Assembly: GCA_017475845.1 (NCBI GenBank)
Contig: JAFVEU010000129.1
Span: forward strand, 1 to 17,460
DNA from: Lachnospiraceae bacterium
GTDB lineage: Bacteria; Bacillota; Clostridia; Lachnospirales; Lachnospiraceae
Direction of reading: 5' to 3'
DNA length: 17,460 nucleotides
Numbering within the stretch: the first letter of the stretch is position 1; the number at the start of each line of letters is the position of its first letter. The notes under the pieces are model-generated. The model saw only the letters and a list, made by a program, of their open reading frames with translations, was not told the DNA's origin and made no database searches. This document shows, piece after piece, positions 1 to 8,701 of the stretch. A program made the translations under genes and the position numbers.

Positions 1-754
1 AGAAATGGTATATCACCGGGCTGGTGAGGCCGGAGCGCATCTCTTCAGGGGTGTAGAAGCCCTTGCTGCCAAAGGTCCCGAAGTAGGAGCGCAGGGAAAA
101 AGCGAGATAGGCCGGCTGTATATTGTATCTGGGACTCAGCTTCATTATCTCTCCCTTAAGCACCACATTGATAAGGTCCTGATCCGGAGAAGCATACCAG
201 GCCCTCACGTTTCTCACATGGTCCGCTATGCGTTCGGAGCATCTCCTTTCCCTCCACTTCTTCATGGAGAAAAGCATGACTCCCGAATTGTAATAAAAAT
301 CCGCCATATCAAAGCCCAGGCGGAGCTTATGCTTCCTTACCAGGGAATCAAGGCACATGGCCACCGGATAGTCCCCCATTTCAAGGCTTAATAGGGGATC
401 CAGCTTCCCCGTGACTATGGTGTCCGCATCGAGATACAGGAGCCGGTCCACGTCCTCGCTTAGGATAAATGACAGGAAAAGCCTCATATTCGCTGCATAG
501 GAGCCCCTGTACGAGGGCATGTGCATTTCCTTCATAAGGGCTACCAGGCTCTCCGTGTTTACGAAATTCAGGAAGCTTCCGTATTTTGCGGAAAGTGTCC
601 TGAACCTGTCCATGGAAAAGGCGGACAGGTCCTCTCCCAGTATAAAGATACGGATCTTTTCGATATGCCTGTTATTCTCCAGAAGTGAGGTCATACTGGT
701 CCCCGCATATGGAGCATATTTCTCATTGAACTGGTAAAGGACGTTAAGCTGCAT
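1..754 (-). CDS. Family 8 glycosyltransferase, 3' end cut off by window edge
   Basis: Partial gene: 251 codons read from ATG at 754, with the C-terminus beyond base 1. It looks like a GT8 (LgtC/GspA-type) retaining glycosyltransferase, a cytosolic enzyme that moves a hexose from a nucleotide sugar to a glycan or lipid acceptor. Visible marks are the DxD metal site (LYLDAD, Asp109 and Asp111), the YYNSGVML segment (Asn156-Gly158), PDQDLIN at about 181-187, and a final SPVIYHF that matches the start of the family's last metal-binding motif (HxxGxxKPW), so only a short tail should be missing. The start is fixed by the preceding gene: its TAG stop (757-755) touches this ATG with no gap, and a run of six Gs lies about 9 bases upstream. 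The acceptor and donor cannot be told from sequence; the cluster suggests a step in surface-glycan assembly. Confidence 0.9.
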   Translation of the reverse strand, partial: MQLNVLYQFNEKYAPYAGTSMTSLLENNRHIEKIRIFILGEDLSAFSMDRFRTLSAKYGSFLNFVNTESLVALMKEMHMPSYRGSYAANMRLFLSFILSEDVDRLLYLDADTIVTGKLDPLLSLEMGDYPVAMCLDSLVRKHKLRLGFDMADFYYNSGVMLFSMKKWRERRCSERIADHVRNVRAWYASPDQDLINVVLKGEIMKLSPRYNIQPAYLAFSLRSYFGTFGSKGFYTPEEMRSGLTSPVIYHF

Positions 755-1765
755 CTATTCTGTCCCCCCGCCGTCCTTATCATCCTCTGCTTCACAGGGA
801 GGGAGGTCAAAATTGATCCGTTTCTCCTCCACCACCAGAGGCCGGTGCATGATACGGGTATTTATATTCAATATGTATTCTCCCAGAAAGCCTATGAAAA
901 AGAGCTGCAGCGAACCGATCAGGAATACGCCGATAAGCATGGGGGCATAGCCCGCCGAAAAGCTGTACCAGTGGGTAAGCTTCATAATGGTATAGTATAT
1001 TGCGATCCCGAAGCTTATAAGCCCGGCAAAAAAGCCGAAAAAGGTGGCAAGCCTGAGTCCCACCTTGGTGTAGGATGTAATGGAGAGCATAGCCGCGTCA
1101 TAAAGCCTGTAGAAGTTATTGCTGGTCTTCCCGGCTCTGCGCTTGGGCTGTACAAAGGGTATCTCCTTCCTCTTGAAATTGTATTCGGCCACGATCCCTC
1201 GAAGGAAAGGAATGGGATCGTCCAGCTGTTTTAAAAGGCTTATAAAGGATTTATCGTAAAGACCGGTGCCGGTGAAATTTTCTATCATCTTCACATCCGA
1301 CATATTCCGGATGATGCGGTAGTAAACCGTCCGTAAAAAGTAGATGAAAGCGTTTTCCTTGCTTCCCTTCTTTATGGCGCTCACTATCTTATATCCCTTT
1401 TCCCACTCCTCCACAAACTGGGGGATCAGCTCCGGAGGATCCTGGAAATCACAGGCCATGGATATGGTGCAGTCACCGCTTGTCTGGCACATTCCGTAAA
1501 ATGGAGAATTGAACTGTCCGAAATTCGTCACATTAAAGATGGCCTTTATCTTCCTGTTTCCGGCGCAGATCTCCGTAAGCTTCTCCCTGGTGCCGTCGGT
1601 GGAGCAGTTGTCTATGAAAAGGAGCTCATAATCATAGCGGGAAAGCTCTCCCTCCATGATCTCCACGATCCTCCGGCTTATGGGCTCCACATTTTCAACC
1701 TCGTTATAGCAGGGGATCATGATGCTTATGACTTTTTTACTGTCTTTGTTTTCCGTGCCACTCAT
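755..1765 (-). CDS. Polyprenyl-phosphate glycosyltransferase, GtrB/CsbB/DPM1-like (GT2)
   Basis: 336 residues. The N-terminal GT-A domain (about 12-230) shows the GT2 signatures IPCYNE (17-22), IDNCSTDGT (51-59), DFQDPPE (106-112, the DxxD metal site) and KRRAGKTSNN (208-217). Two membrane helices follow (about 237-260 and 275-298) and then a short charged tail. This layout is typical of GtrB, CsbB and YkcC-like enzymes, which transfer a sugar from a nucleotide donor to undecaprenyl phosphate on the inner face of the membrane. B. subtilis CsbB works with YfhO, and a YfhO-family gene lies two genes upstream here, which supports a lipid-linked sugar system. The ATG at 1765 is 25 bases after the previous stop, with a modest AAAGG about 11 bases upstream. 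The DxxD has Phe where many relatives have Leu. The sugar carried is unknown; a CDP-linked branched sugar from this cluster is one candidate. Confidence 0.9.
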   Translation of the reverse strand: MSGTENKDSKKVISIMIPCYNEVENVEPISRRIVEIMEGELSRYDYELLFIDNCSTDGTREKLTEICAGNRKIKAIFNVTNFGQFNSPFYGMCQTSGDCTISMACDFQDPPELIPQFVEEWEKGYKIVSAIKKGSKENAFIYFLRTVYYRIIRNMSDVKMIENFTGTGLYDKSFISLLKQLDDPIPFLRGIVAEYNFKRKEIPFVQPKRRAGKTSNNFYRLYDAAMLSITSYTKVGLRLATFFGFFAGLISFGIAIYYTIMKLTHWYSFSAGYAPMLIGVFLIGSLQLFFIGFLGEYILNINTRIMHRPLVVEEKRINFDLPPCEAEDDKDGGGTE

Positions 1766-1790
1766 CAGTTCTTAAACCTTTTATCCTGTA

Positions 1791-3599
1791 TCAGATCTTT
1801 GCCGCTTCCTTCCTCACCCCTTCGTATTCATCTCTGGGAAGGAAGGGGAACATATCGTCAAGGGCTGCCGACACGATGGTGCCGTCATCATTGACCTTTG
1901 AGGAGGTCTTTGGTTCAAAGCCCTGCTCTTCATCCACCACAGCCTCTATGATCACTGTTCCCTCTGTTTCAAGGGCATCATCCAGTTTCTTATCCAGATT
2001 GTTAAGGGTATCAAGCTTCACATACTTTAAGTCAAAAGCAGCAGCGAGCTTCTTAAGATCCGGGAAGGATACCCCGCTTTCCTTATCTATCCCCACATGC
2101 TCCCTGCCGGAAAACATGTTGTTCTGGGTCTGCCTTATGGAATGGTAGCCGTTATTGTTGAGTATTATGATCTTGATATCCAGATCGTTATGTTTTATGG
2201 TCTGCAGCTCCTGCAGGTTCATCATAAAGGAGCCGTCCCCGTCTATGGCGATTATCCGCCTTCCGCTTCCGGAAGCCGCAGCTCCCAGCGCCGCCGGAAG
2301 AGCGAAGCCCATCTCCGCCGAGCCGGAATTGGTAAAGATCCTGCAGCCCTTTTTCAGCTTCAGGGTCTGGAAAACCTGCACACAGGCCGCCCCGTTACCG
2401 CATATCACCGCATCGGAGCCAAGGAGCCGCTCGGAAACCCGGTCCAGAAATGCATAAGGGTTCATGGGCTTTGTCTTTTTCAAATGATCAGGCAGCACAA
2501 TGGGATAACGGTTCTTTAATTCCCTGCACCATCTGAGCCAGCTCTTATGGTTTCCCACCTCATCCACCGCAGCATGGGCAAGCTCGGCGCAGACATCCTT
2601 CACATCGGCATGCACAGGCATATCTATCTTCACCGTGGGCTTGTCAAGCTCACCCTTATCTATATCCACCTGTATCTTGTAGGCATTTTCCGCAAACTGG
2701 TGTTTATTATAGCTGATATTCCTGATGTTCATCCTGCAGCCCAGGACTATAAGGAGGTCTGCTGCCTGGACCACGAAGTTGGCGGCTCTCTGACCTACCG
2801 TGCCGGGGATCCCTATGTAGTAAGGGTTGTTATCCCAGAGCAGATCCTGGGCGTTCCAGCAGGTCACCACCGGTACCCTTAAGGCGCTGGTGGTCTCTAG
2901 GAATTCCTTATATGCTTCTCCCAGCCTTATGCCCTCACCCGCCAGGATCACGGGGCGCTTCGATACCTCCAGCTTTTCCAGTATCCTGTCCGCATCGGAC
3001 TTATTGAACAGTGGCTGCTCGCATTTTTCGGTATTCTTCTTTTCAAAACCCGTGAGCTGCTCGGTCTCCACAACGGCACCCTGTATATCAAGGGGCACAT
3101 CTATCCAGACCGGCCCTCTTCTGCCGTGGGTGGCGAGATACCAGGCTTTTTCCAGCTGATATCTGATCTCGTAGGGGTTTTCTATCATGACCGCAAATTT
3201 GGTTATGGGTTCCACAACCCTTACTATGTCGCATTCCTGGTCCCCCAGCTGCCTTAAACCGCAGCCCGTATATCTTACGGTGGTCTCCCTCTTTACCTGT
3301 CCCGAGATCACAAACATGGGAACGGAATCCACGAAGCAGTCAAACACTCCCGTTATGGCGTTGGTTCCTCCGGGGCCGCTGGTAACACATACCGCAGCTA
3401 TCTTTCCCGTAAGCCTGGTGTATCCTTCCGCGGCAATGGCCGAGCCCTGCTCATGGTGGTTATAGATACAGTGAAGCTCCTTCCGGTGTCCGAAGGCGTC
3501 GTTTAAGTGCATGGCGCCGCCCCCGGTGACCGAAAACACGGTATCCACCTTATGACCTATTAAAAAATCCGCTATATATTCTGCGACCTTGATCTTCAC
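1791..3599 (-). CDS. ThDP-dependent enzyme, acetolactate synthase/YerE-like
   Basis: 602 residues from GTG at 3599. The three-domain ThDP fold is clear. The N-terminal pyrimidine-binding domain has HHEQGS with the catalytic Glu50 and then SGPGGTN (74-80). A middle domain spans about 200-350. The C-terminal pyrophosphate domain has GDGSFMMN (454-461), continuing to NNNGY (481-485). Such enzymes decarboxylate a 2-keto acid and add the acyl carbanion to a carbonyl. Acetolactate synthase large subunits are the nearest household family, but no small subunit or Ilv gene is near. In a CDP-3,6-dideoxyhexose cluster, YerE, which adds an acetyl unit from pyruvate to the C4 ketone in yersiniose synthesis, is the better model. 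Start choice: a TTG at 3605 is possible, but GGGGGGA (3612-3606) abuts it and lies 6 bases from GTG 3599, which I prefer. The YfhO stop is 2 bases upstream. Acceptor specificity is inferred. Confidence 0.85.
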   Translation of the reverse strand: MKIKVAEYIADFLIGHKVDTVFSVTGGGAMHLNDAFGHRKELHCIYNHHEQGSAIAAEGYTRLTGKIAAVCVTSGPGGTNAITGVFDCFVDSVPMFVISGQVKRETTVRYTGCGLRQLGDQECDIVRVVEPITKFAVMIENPYEIRYQLEKAWYLATHGRRGPVWIDVPLDIQGAVVETEQLTGFEKKNTEKCEQPLFNKSDADRILEKLEVSKRPVILAGEGIRLGEAYKEFLETTSALRVPVVTCWNAQDLLWDNNPYYIGIPGTVGQRAANFVVQAADLLIVLGCRMNIRNISYNKHQFAENAYKIQVDIDKGELDKPTVKIDMPVHADVKDVCAELAHAAVDEVGNHKSWLRWCRELKNRYPIVLPDHLKKTKPMNPYAFLDRVSERLLGSDAVICGNGAACVQVFQTLKLKKGCRIFTNSGSAEMGFALPAALGAAASGSGRRIIAIDGDGSFMMNLQELQTIKHNDLDIKIIILNNNGYHSIRQTQNNMFSGREHVGIDKESGVSFPDLKKLAAAFDLKYVKLDTLNNLDKKLDDALETEGTVIIEAVVDEEQGFEPKTSSKVNDDGTIVSAALDDMFPFLPRDEYEGVRKEAAKI

Positions 3600-3601
3600 T
3601 T

Positions 3602-6427
3602 TCAATCCCCCCGTCCGGAATGAGGTTTTAAAACTCTGATACTATATAGTATCACGAAAAGCATGATAATACCAAATATACCCATAACAACTCCGGTCTT
3701 AAGAAGCGGAGTCTCATATCTAAGCTCTATACTGTGTTTTCCGGCTCTTAAAGGAATAGCCATATACATGAGGTCCGCCCTCAATATCCCGGTCTCCTTC
3801 CCGTCCACAAAGGCCTTCCACCCGGGACTGAAGGGGATGGACAGCAGGAGTATCCTGTCGTCGGGGGTATCAAAGCTGCCCTTTACAAGGTCCTCTCCCA
3901 GGGTGATATCCTCCATCACTGCATCCTTAAATCCCCTTATCCGCTCCGTCACACTGTCTGTAGGCTGGGAAACAACCTCAAGGGAATCAAAGCTGTAGAC
4001 TCCGCTCTCCCGGAAGCTTATCCTGACAGTTCCCTCTCCGTCTCCCGTGTCACCCAGGTTCACAAGGAAATTTTCCCGTCCGCAGTAATAGTCATTTTTA
4101 TAATTATAGAATTCCACTATCTCAACATGTCCGTTGTGGTCAAGCATGAGACTTGTGACGCTGGGCCTTGAATCGGTGGTATTCTTATCCCTTACCTTTG
4201 ATCTCTCAAAGGGAGTGAGGCCTGCCCAGGCCCCTTCATCGTACCTTTCCCTTTCCTTGAAGCCCCGGAATTCAAGACCCTTAAATACCACATAGGTCTC
4301 GGCATCCTTTCTGCCCTCAAAGGTAATGAGCACGGAAGCGTTCCGCCTCACGGTAAAGGAATTGCTGTCTATATCCATGTCTCCCTTTGACTCTATCTTC
4401 TTAAAGACACTTTCCGAATCATCCCTTATCTCTCCTTCGGAAAAGCCTTCACTCACAAGCCTTTCCCTGTCCTCTTCCGACAGCACAGCTCCGGAAAGCA
4501 GGGCATTCTGCCGTCCCGCTGCGTTCAGGGCGTCAAAATCCTTCCTGCCGATCACATACCTTGTGGAAAATCCAAGGGGCAGGGCATTTTCATTTTTATA
4601 GAGAAAGGCCGCATTCCCCGAATCATCCTGTCCCTCAGAAACAGGGCTGAAGCCTGCTGGAACCTTATATTTCGTATCCTCTCCGGTTATAAAGTACTTA
4701 ACTCCCGCCAGGGCTTCCAGTCCCTCTCTGGATTCCACCCCGTCATAGTCGTAATCCTTGGGCCAGTTGAGATACAGACTGTTTATGAAATCTGAGATAT
4801 AGGGACTTGTAAGGGAAAAATAGAACTGGGTTCCCTTGAATCCGGTCTGGATGGAGCTGTTCTGGGTATTGTCCGTTCCGCATACCTCAGTCCTGAAAAA
4901 TCCCTCTCCCTCAGTACCTTCAAGCATATTCCCGGGGAAGGGGGAATTTAAGGACCGGTCCGCTCCGTGGAAATCCCTGAATTCATCGAGAAAATCACTG
5001 TCCGCCGTGGAATAGGAAAACCAGCCGTTAAAGAAAAGGGACAGGGAAAGAAAGGCAAATAATACGGGCTTAAGATACTTTTCCGTAATGACTCCGGAAA
5101 TAAGCGTTATGCAGAGAAGGAGCAGCAGCACATAGGACAGCAGCGCTTCTTCGGATCTCACAAAGAAGAATAAAACCGCTCCGGCCGAAAGGAGGGAAAG
5201 GATCATCACAAACCCTTTCCTGTTTTCCCTTATCCTTTTCCCGGCTTCCGGCAGCACTGCAGCGGTGATCATGGCCGCCGACAGAGCCCAGGCAAAGGTC
5301 CAGCGGTTTGTGACATAGGCAAAGCCGTTTATCATAAAGCCGAAGGCAGGGATCATGGCAAAGACCGACAGCACCGCAAAGCGAAACTTAAGCCGCTTTA
5401 TCTCCTTATCCTTCTCCTTTGATGAGAAGGCCAGGATAAGTGCCAGGGCGCCTATGACCGTAAAGCCCATAAGTGTCCAGTTTCCCGCCTTCCTTGTCAC
5501 CATGAGATTGGAGATAAGCTGCATATAGTGCCTGAAGGGGTAAAGAAGAGGAACATATTTCGCTGCCGCAAACCTCTCGGATGAAAACATGACGAAAAGC
5601 ACCGGTAAGAGCACTGCCGCGCAGAGGAGAAAGGCATTAAGGCCGAAGACCAGAAAGGCGGCAAAGGCCTTTAAGAGATCCCCTGCATACACCGAAGGAG
5701 TCTGTGAAACCTCATATCTGTCCTTTTCGAAGCAGATGAACCTGTGGACTATATAAAGCAGGGTAAGCAGGAGCTCCATATAGAAGAAATAGAAATTTGC
5801 CGCCGCGGCAGCCGCCGTTGAAAGGATGAAAACCAAGGGCCTCTTCTTATCAAAGATCCTGTCAACCCCGTAGATCATCCAGGGGAAATAGCATACCGGC
5901 ACCATAAAGATACCGTGCATCAGCCCCAGCACCAGGCCAAAGGCCGCAAAGCAGTAAATAAGCGCCCCCATAAGGGTGTAAAAACGGCTGTGTCCCCTGG
6001 AAAGAGACATAAAGGAAAAGCCCAGACCTCCGATATAGGACCGGAGGAAAAAGAGACCGGCGTAAAAGAATTCCATCAATGACAGGGGAACAAAGGCCGA
6101 GAGAAGTGTCAGCGGATCCCCGATGGCGTAATAGTGAAGAGTCGTAATGATATCGGAGCCGTAGCCTATGGAAAAATCCCACTTCGGGATATGGAGGCCT
6201 CCTCCGGAAAGAAGAGTCCCAATTATCCCCTTTAAGTACTTACTGTAGTAGAGCAGCCCGTTATAATGCTGCTTAAGCCCGTCCTGCTGCCAGATAAAAC
6301 CCTTGTGATACAGGGGGAAATAAAAGAAGATGATAAGGGAAAAGAAACAGAACAGCACCGTATAGGAAACAAGATAAGCGTACCTCTTCCCCTTAAACCT
6401 TTCATAAAATGCTTTTATCCCGCTCAT
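3602..6427 (-). CDS. YfhO-family multi-membrane protein (GT-C-like)
   Basis: 941 residues, somewhat longer than B. subtilis YfhO. A first helix (about 17-38) is followed by an outer loop with FIWQQDGLKQH (44-54; the aspartate is the usual GT-C catalytic position) and WDFSIGYGSDI (83-93). About ten more hydrophobic segments lie between 105 and 470, with an NRW motif near 374. A large outer domain (about 475-905) precedes one last helix (about 909-933). YfhO proteins are thought to transfer a sugar from polyprenyl phosphate to extracellular polymers such as lipoteichoic acid, partnered with CsbB-type GT2 enzymes. The GT2 gene two places downstream fits that. Its ATG overlaps the HAD stop as ATGA (6427-6424), with AGAGG just upstream. 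The family call rests on the N-terminal loop and overall topology; the sugar and target polymer are unknown. Confidence 0.85.
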   Translation of the reverse strand: MSGIKAFYERFKGKRYAYLVSYTVLFCFFSLIIFFYFPLYHKGFIWQQDGLKQHYNGLLYYSKYLKGIIGTLLSGGGLHIPKWDFSIGYGSDIITTLHYYAIGDPLTLLSAFVPLSLMEFFYAGLFFLRSYIGGLGFSFMSLSRGHSRFYTLMGALIYCFAAFGLVLGLMHGIFMVPVCYFPWMIYGVDRIFDKKRPLVFILSTAAAAAANFYFFYMELLLTLLYIVHRFICFEKDRYEVSQTPSVYAGDLLKAFAAFLVFGLNAFLLCAAVLLPVLFVMFSSERFAAAKYVPLLYPFRHYMQLISNLMVTRKAGNWTLMGFTVIGALALILAFSSKEKDKEIKRLKFRFAVLSVFAMIPAFGFMINGFAYVTNRWTFAWALSAAMITAAVLPEAGKRIRENRKGFVMILSLLSAGAVLFFFVRSEEALLSYVLLLLLCITLISGVITEKYLKPVLFAFLSLSLFFNGWFSYSTADSDFLDEFRDFHGADRSLNSPFPGNMLEGTEGEGFFRTEVCGTDNTQNSSIQTGFKGTQFYFSLTSPYISDFINSLYLNWPKDYDYDGVESREGLEALAGVKYFITGEDTKYKVPAGFSPVSEGQDDSGNAAFLYKNENALPLGFSTRYVIGRKDFDALNAAGRQNALLSGAVLSEEDRERLVSEGFSEGEIRDDSESVFKKIESKGDMDIDSNSFTVRRNASVLITFEGRKDAETYVVFKGLEFRGFKERERYDEGAWAGLTPFERSKVRDKNTTDSRPSVTSLMLDHNGHVEIVEFYNYKNDYYCGRENFLVNLGDTGDGEGTVRISFRESGVYSFDSLEVVSQPTDSVTERIRGFKDAVMEDITLGEDLVKGSFDTPDDRILLLSIPFSPGWKAFVDGKETGILRADLMYMAIPLRAGKHSIELRYETPLLKTGVVMGIFGIIMLFVILYSIRVLKPHSGRGD

Positions 6428-7104
6428 ACCGCCTCTTTATTGTAAGTGTAGATAATATGGCAGACCTCCTCCGGAGATAGGGCAGTCCCTATATTCCGGT
6501 AATCATCCACATCTTCCTTAGTCTTAAAACCAAATCCGTATGTTACGCCTATAAAAAGGCTTCCCGCCTTTTCGGCCCCCAGAGGATCAAATTCCGTATC
6601 TCCCACGAGAACGGCTTCCCCTGTTTCTATACCCCATTTCTCGCAGGACAGGGTTATGGTATCCTCTTTCTTTATGCGGTCATCGGCATCCGTCCCCACA
6701 ACACTGTCAAAGAGCTCCGCCATGCCGTATTTCTCTACTATCCTTTCAGCCATATCCTGCTTTTTAAGGGTGCAGACCCCTAGAAAAAATCCCTTACCCT
6801 TAAGCTCCCTAAGGCTTTCAGTCAGACCGTCGTAGGGATCGCACTCCAGAACGTAGTCCTTTTCCCTGTAATACTTCCTGAAAACACCGGCACAGTAGAT
6901 AGCCCTGTCAAGGGGCAGGTTATAATAATCCCTGAACCCGAACTGTATGGGAGGACCGATAAAGGTCTCTACCGCCTCGGGTGCTATGGGAGGGAAGGAG
7001 AGCTCGGTGCAGGCATCGTTAAGTGCCTTTTCTATCCCTCTCTTTGTATTGAAGAGCGTCCCGTCCATATCCCACAGGACTGCCTTTATCCTCTTATTTT
7101 CCAT
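6424..7104 (-). CDS. HAD-superfamily phosphatase, phosphoglycolate phosphatase-like
   Basis: 226 residues, a normal length for a Gph/PgmB-type HAD hydrolase. All four motifs are present: WDMDGT (nucleophile Asp12, acid Asp14), Thr112 in VCTLKK, Lys146 in RIKKED, and GDTEFD (Asp169, Asp173). The stretch between motifs I and II is long enough for a helical cap (about residues 18-90). It is a soluble enzyme that would remove phosphate from a small organic phosphate. The substrate cannot be read from the sequence. Its place directly after the aldolase gene suggests a phosphorylated intermediate of branched-sugar synthesis; a general clean-up role is also possible. The ATG lies inside the aldolase gene's last codons (11-base overlap, 7094-7104) and has no good ribosome site of its own, so translation probably depends on coupling. 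Confidence 0.88.
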   Translation of the reverse strand: MENKRIKAVLWDMDGTLFNTKRGIEKALNDACTELSFPPIAPEAVETFIGPPIQFGFRDYYNLPLDRAIYCAGVFRKYYREKDYVLECDPYDGLTESLRELKGKGFFLGVCTLKKQDMAERIVEKYGMAELFDSVVGTDADDRIKKEDTITLSCEKWGIETGEAVLVGDTEFDPLGAEKAGSLFIGVTYGFGFKTKEDVDDYRNIGTALSPEEVCHIIYTYNKEAV

Positions 7105-8701
7105 AAGCCGAATCCGTCACAAATTCTATTTCCATCTGTTTCCTTGCTTCCTTTATCACCTTTCCGGTATAGGCATTGAGCCTTATGGCGTAATCTGCCG
7201 CAAACTCGTACTCCATTCCCGGATCGGAATAATTCATCCCTCTTTCCGGCACATAGCCGTCAAAGCCCGCCAGAGCCGCCCTTTTCACCCCGGTGGAGAG
7301 CAGGAGCCGTAAAAACATGGGCAGGGAATTATCGGGGATCTCAAAGCTCTCGTCAATAAGCCCCGTATAATCGATATTATAATCAAAGCTGTCCTTTGCG
7401 GCGGTCACGTTACTGGTGGCTATCACGGGAAGCCGCTCCGCCCCGCTCTTCTTTTCAAGGCCGGAGGAAAGCTGCATATATCTCTTGGAATTCGTAAGGA
7501 AAAGCATATCGCTCTTATAATCCCTGGGTATGAAATTAATAGATACCACCAGAGGATGCCTTTCCTCAATGTAGGAAAGGATCCTTTCTCTCTCTTTCCC
7601 GATGGAGGGGCCGGGTCCCAGGATAAGCACCTCCGGTTTTCCGGCAAACACCTTCCTTAAGGCCTCTCTGTCCTTCTCATCATTTATGTCGTTTTTCTGA
7701 TATTCCACATAGAGCTTCTCTATATACTGCCGGTTAAAGGCCAGCCTTTCCTTTTCCTCTATCCTTGAAAGGATCTCGTCCACCTGCTTTACGGACAGGG
7801 TCTTCTTCTGCAGGAGGTACTGGGGATATTTCGGGTGGCAGTCATTATCCGCACAGAGGAAATACTGCATCTGGTAACCCCAGGGGGATTTTTCATAGAT
7901 CTTCATTATCCCCGTATCTATCATCTCAAGGATCTGGCTGGTATGGTAGGAACAGCCCCTGTTCTCGTTTAAGTAGGCGGTAAGGAGCTCTAAAGGACAG
8001 TTACCCGCGGACTTTCCCATACCGAAGGCCGAACCGTCAATGATTATATCCCTTTCCGTATCCTCTTCCATAAGGGCAACGGAGTTGGCAAAGGCCAGCT
8101 GGAAATTATTATGGGCGTGATAACCGATCTTTATCCCCTTATCCAGTCTTTCGTCTATCAGGCGGAAAATGTGGAGGAGCTGCTTCCTCTCAAGGAGCCC
8201 GTAGGTATCCACTATATACATGGCAAAGGGGGAAAGGGAATTTATCTCCTTAACCAGCTCCTTCATTTCCTCATCATCATATCCCGTGACCGATACGGGC
8301 TGGGCTCCAACCAGATAACCCTTCTCCTTTAAGGCCCTGCAGAATTCTATGGCCTCGTGCCGGGTCTTCTTCTTTATCATCACCCGTATGCCGTCCAGCT
8401 CGGAATCCTTTTTGTCCTTTATCCGGGAAATATCACAGCAGCCGTAGTCTATCATGGCAAAGATCTTTGAGTTACCGTGGCTTAAGCCCTTAAGGATCCT
8501 GTCCATCCCTTCGGAATCGGGAGTTATGGTGCGGTCCTCATCAAAAGCCTCCCTTTCATCCAGAAAGCCCGCCTCGATATAATCTATGCCCGCGGAAACG
8601 GATCTCTCAAAGAGATTTGCTATATCTCCCTTTCCGAAGCGCCAGTCATTTATGAACCCTCCGTCCCGGAGAGTGCAGTCCAAAAGTGTTATGTTCTTCA
8701 T
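7094..8701 (-). CDS. HMGL-type aldolase fused to a C-terminal GPGPS (MptE/DUF115-like) domain
   Basis: 535 residues. Residues 1-280 form a DRE-TIM (HMG-CoA lyase/4-hydroxy-2-oxovalerate aldolase-like) barrel: LDCTLRDGG (7-15, with Arg12 and the metal ligand Asp13) and GYHAHNN (193-199, metal ligands His195 and His197). Such barrels form or break C-C bonds through a metal-bound enolate, often of pyruvate. The residue after RDGG is Phe16, where DmpG-type aldolases carry a catalytic His, so the chemistry may differ. After a charged linker (about 305-350) comes a Rossmann-like domain (355-520) with LILGPGPSI (359-367) and AGFDGY (478-483), recalling MptE-like/DUF115 proteins and GT42 sialyltransferases; that match is tentative. 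The ATG at 8701 follows the RfbH stop directly (TAAATG), with ACAGG 8 bases upstream. Setting between RfbH and a ThDP enzyme suggests it makes a 2-keto-acid donor or modifies the sugar chain. Confidence 0.82.
   Translation of the reverse strand: MKNITLLDCTLRDGGFINDWRFGKGDIANLFERSVSAGIDYIEAGFLDEREAFDEDRTITPDSEGMDRILKGLSHGNSKIFAMIDYGCCDISRIKDKKDSELDGIRVMIKKKTRHEAIEFCRALKEKGYLVGAQPVSVTGYDDEEMKELVKEINSLSPFAMYIVDTYGLLERKQLLHIFRLIDERLDKGIKIGYHAHNNFQLAFANSVALMEEDTERDIIIDGSAFGMGKSAGNCPLELLTAYLNENRGCSYHTSQILEMIDTGIMKIYEKSPWGYQMQYFLCADNDCHPKYPQYLLQKKTLSVKQVDEILSRIEEKERLAFNRQYIEKLYVEYQKNDINDEKDREALRKVFAGKPEVLILGPGPSIGKERERILSYIEERHPLVVSINFIPRDYKSDMLFLTNSKRYMQLSSGLEKKSGAERLPVIATSNVTAAKDSFDYNIDYTGLIDESFEIPDNSLPMFLRLLLSTGVKRAALAGFDGYVPERGMNYSDPGMEYEFAADYAIRLNAYTGKVIKEARKQMEIEFVTDSAYGK

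Noticed and set aside
1791..3605. Housekeeping acetolactate synthase for branched-chain amino acids
   Set aside because: The fold fits, but no small subunit, ilvC, ilvD or leu gene is near, and the gene lies among CDP-sugar and glycosylation genes. Kept as a fallback only.
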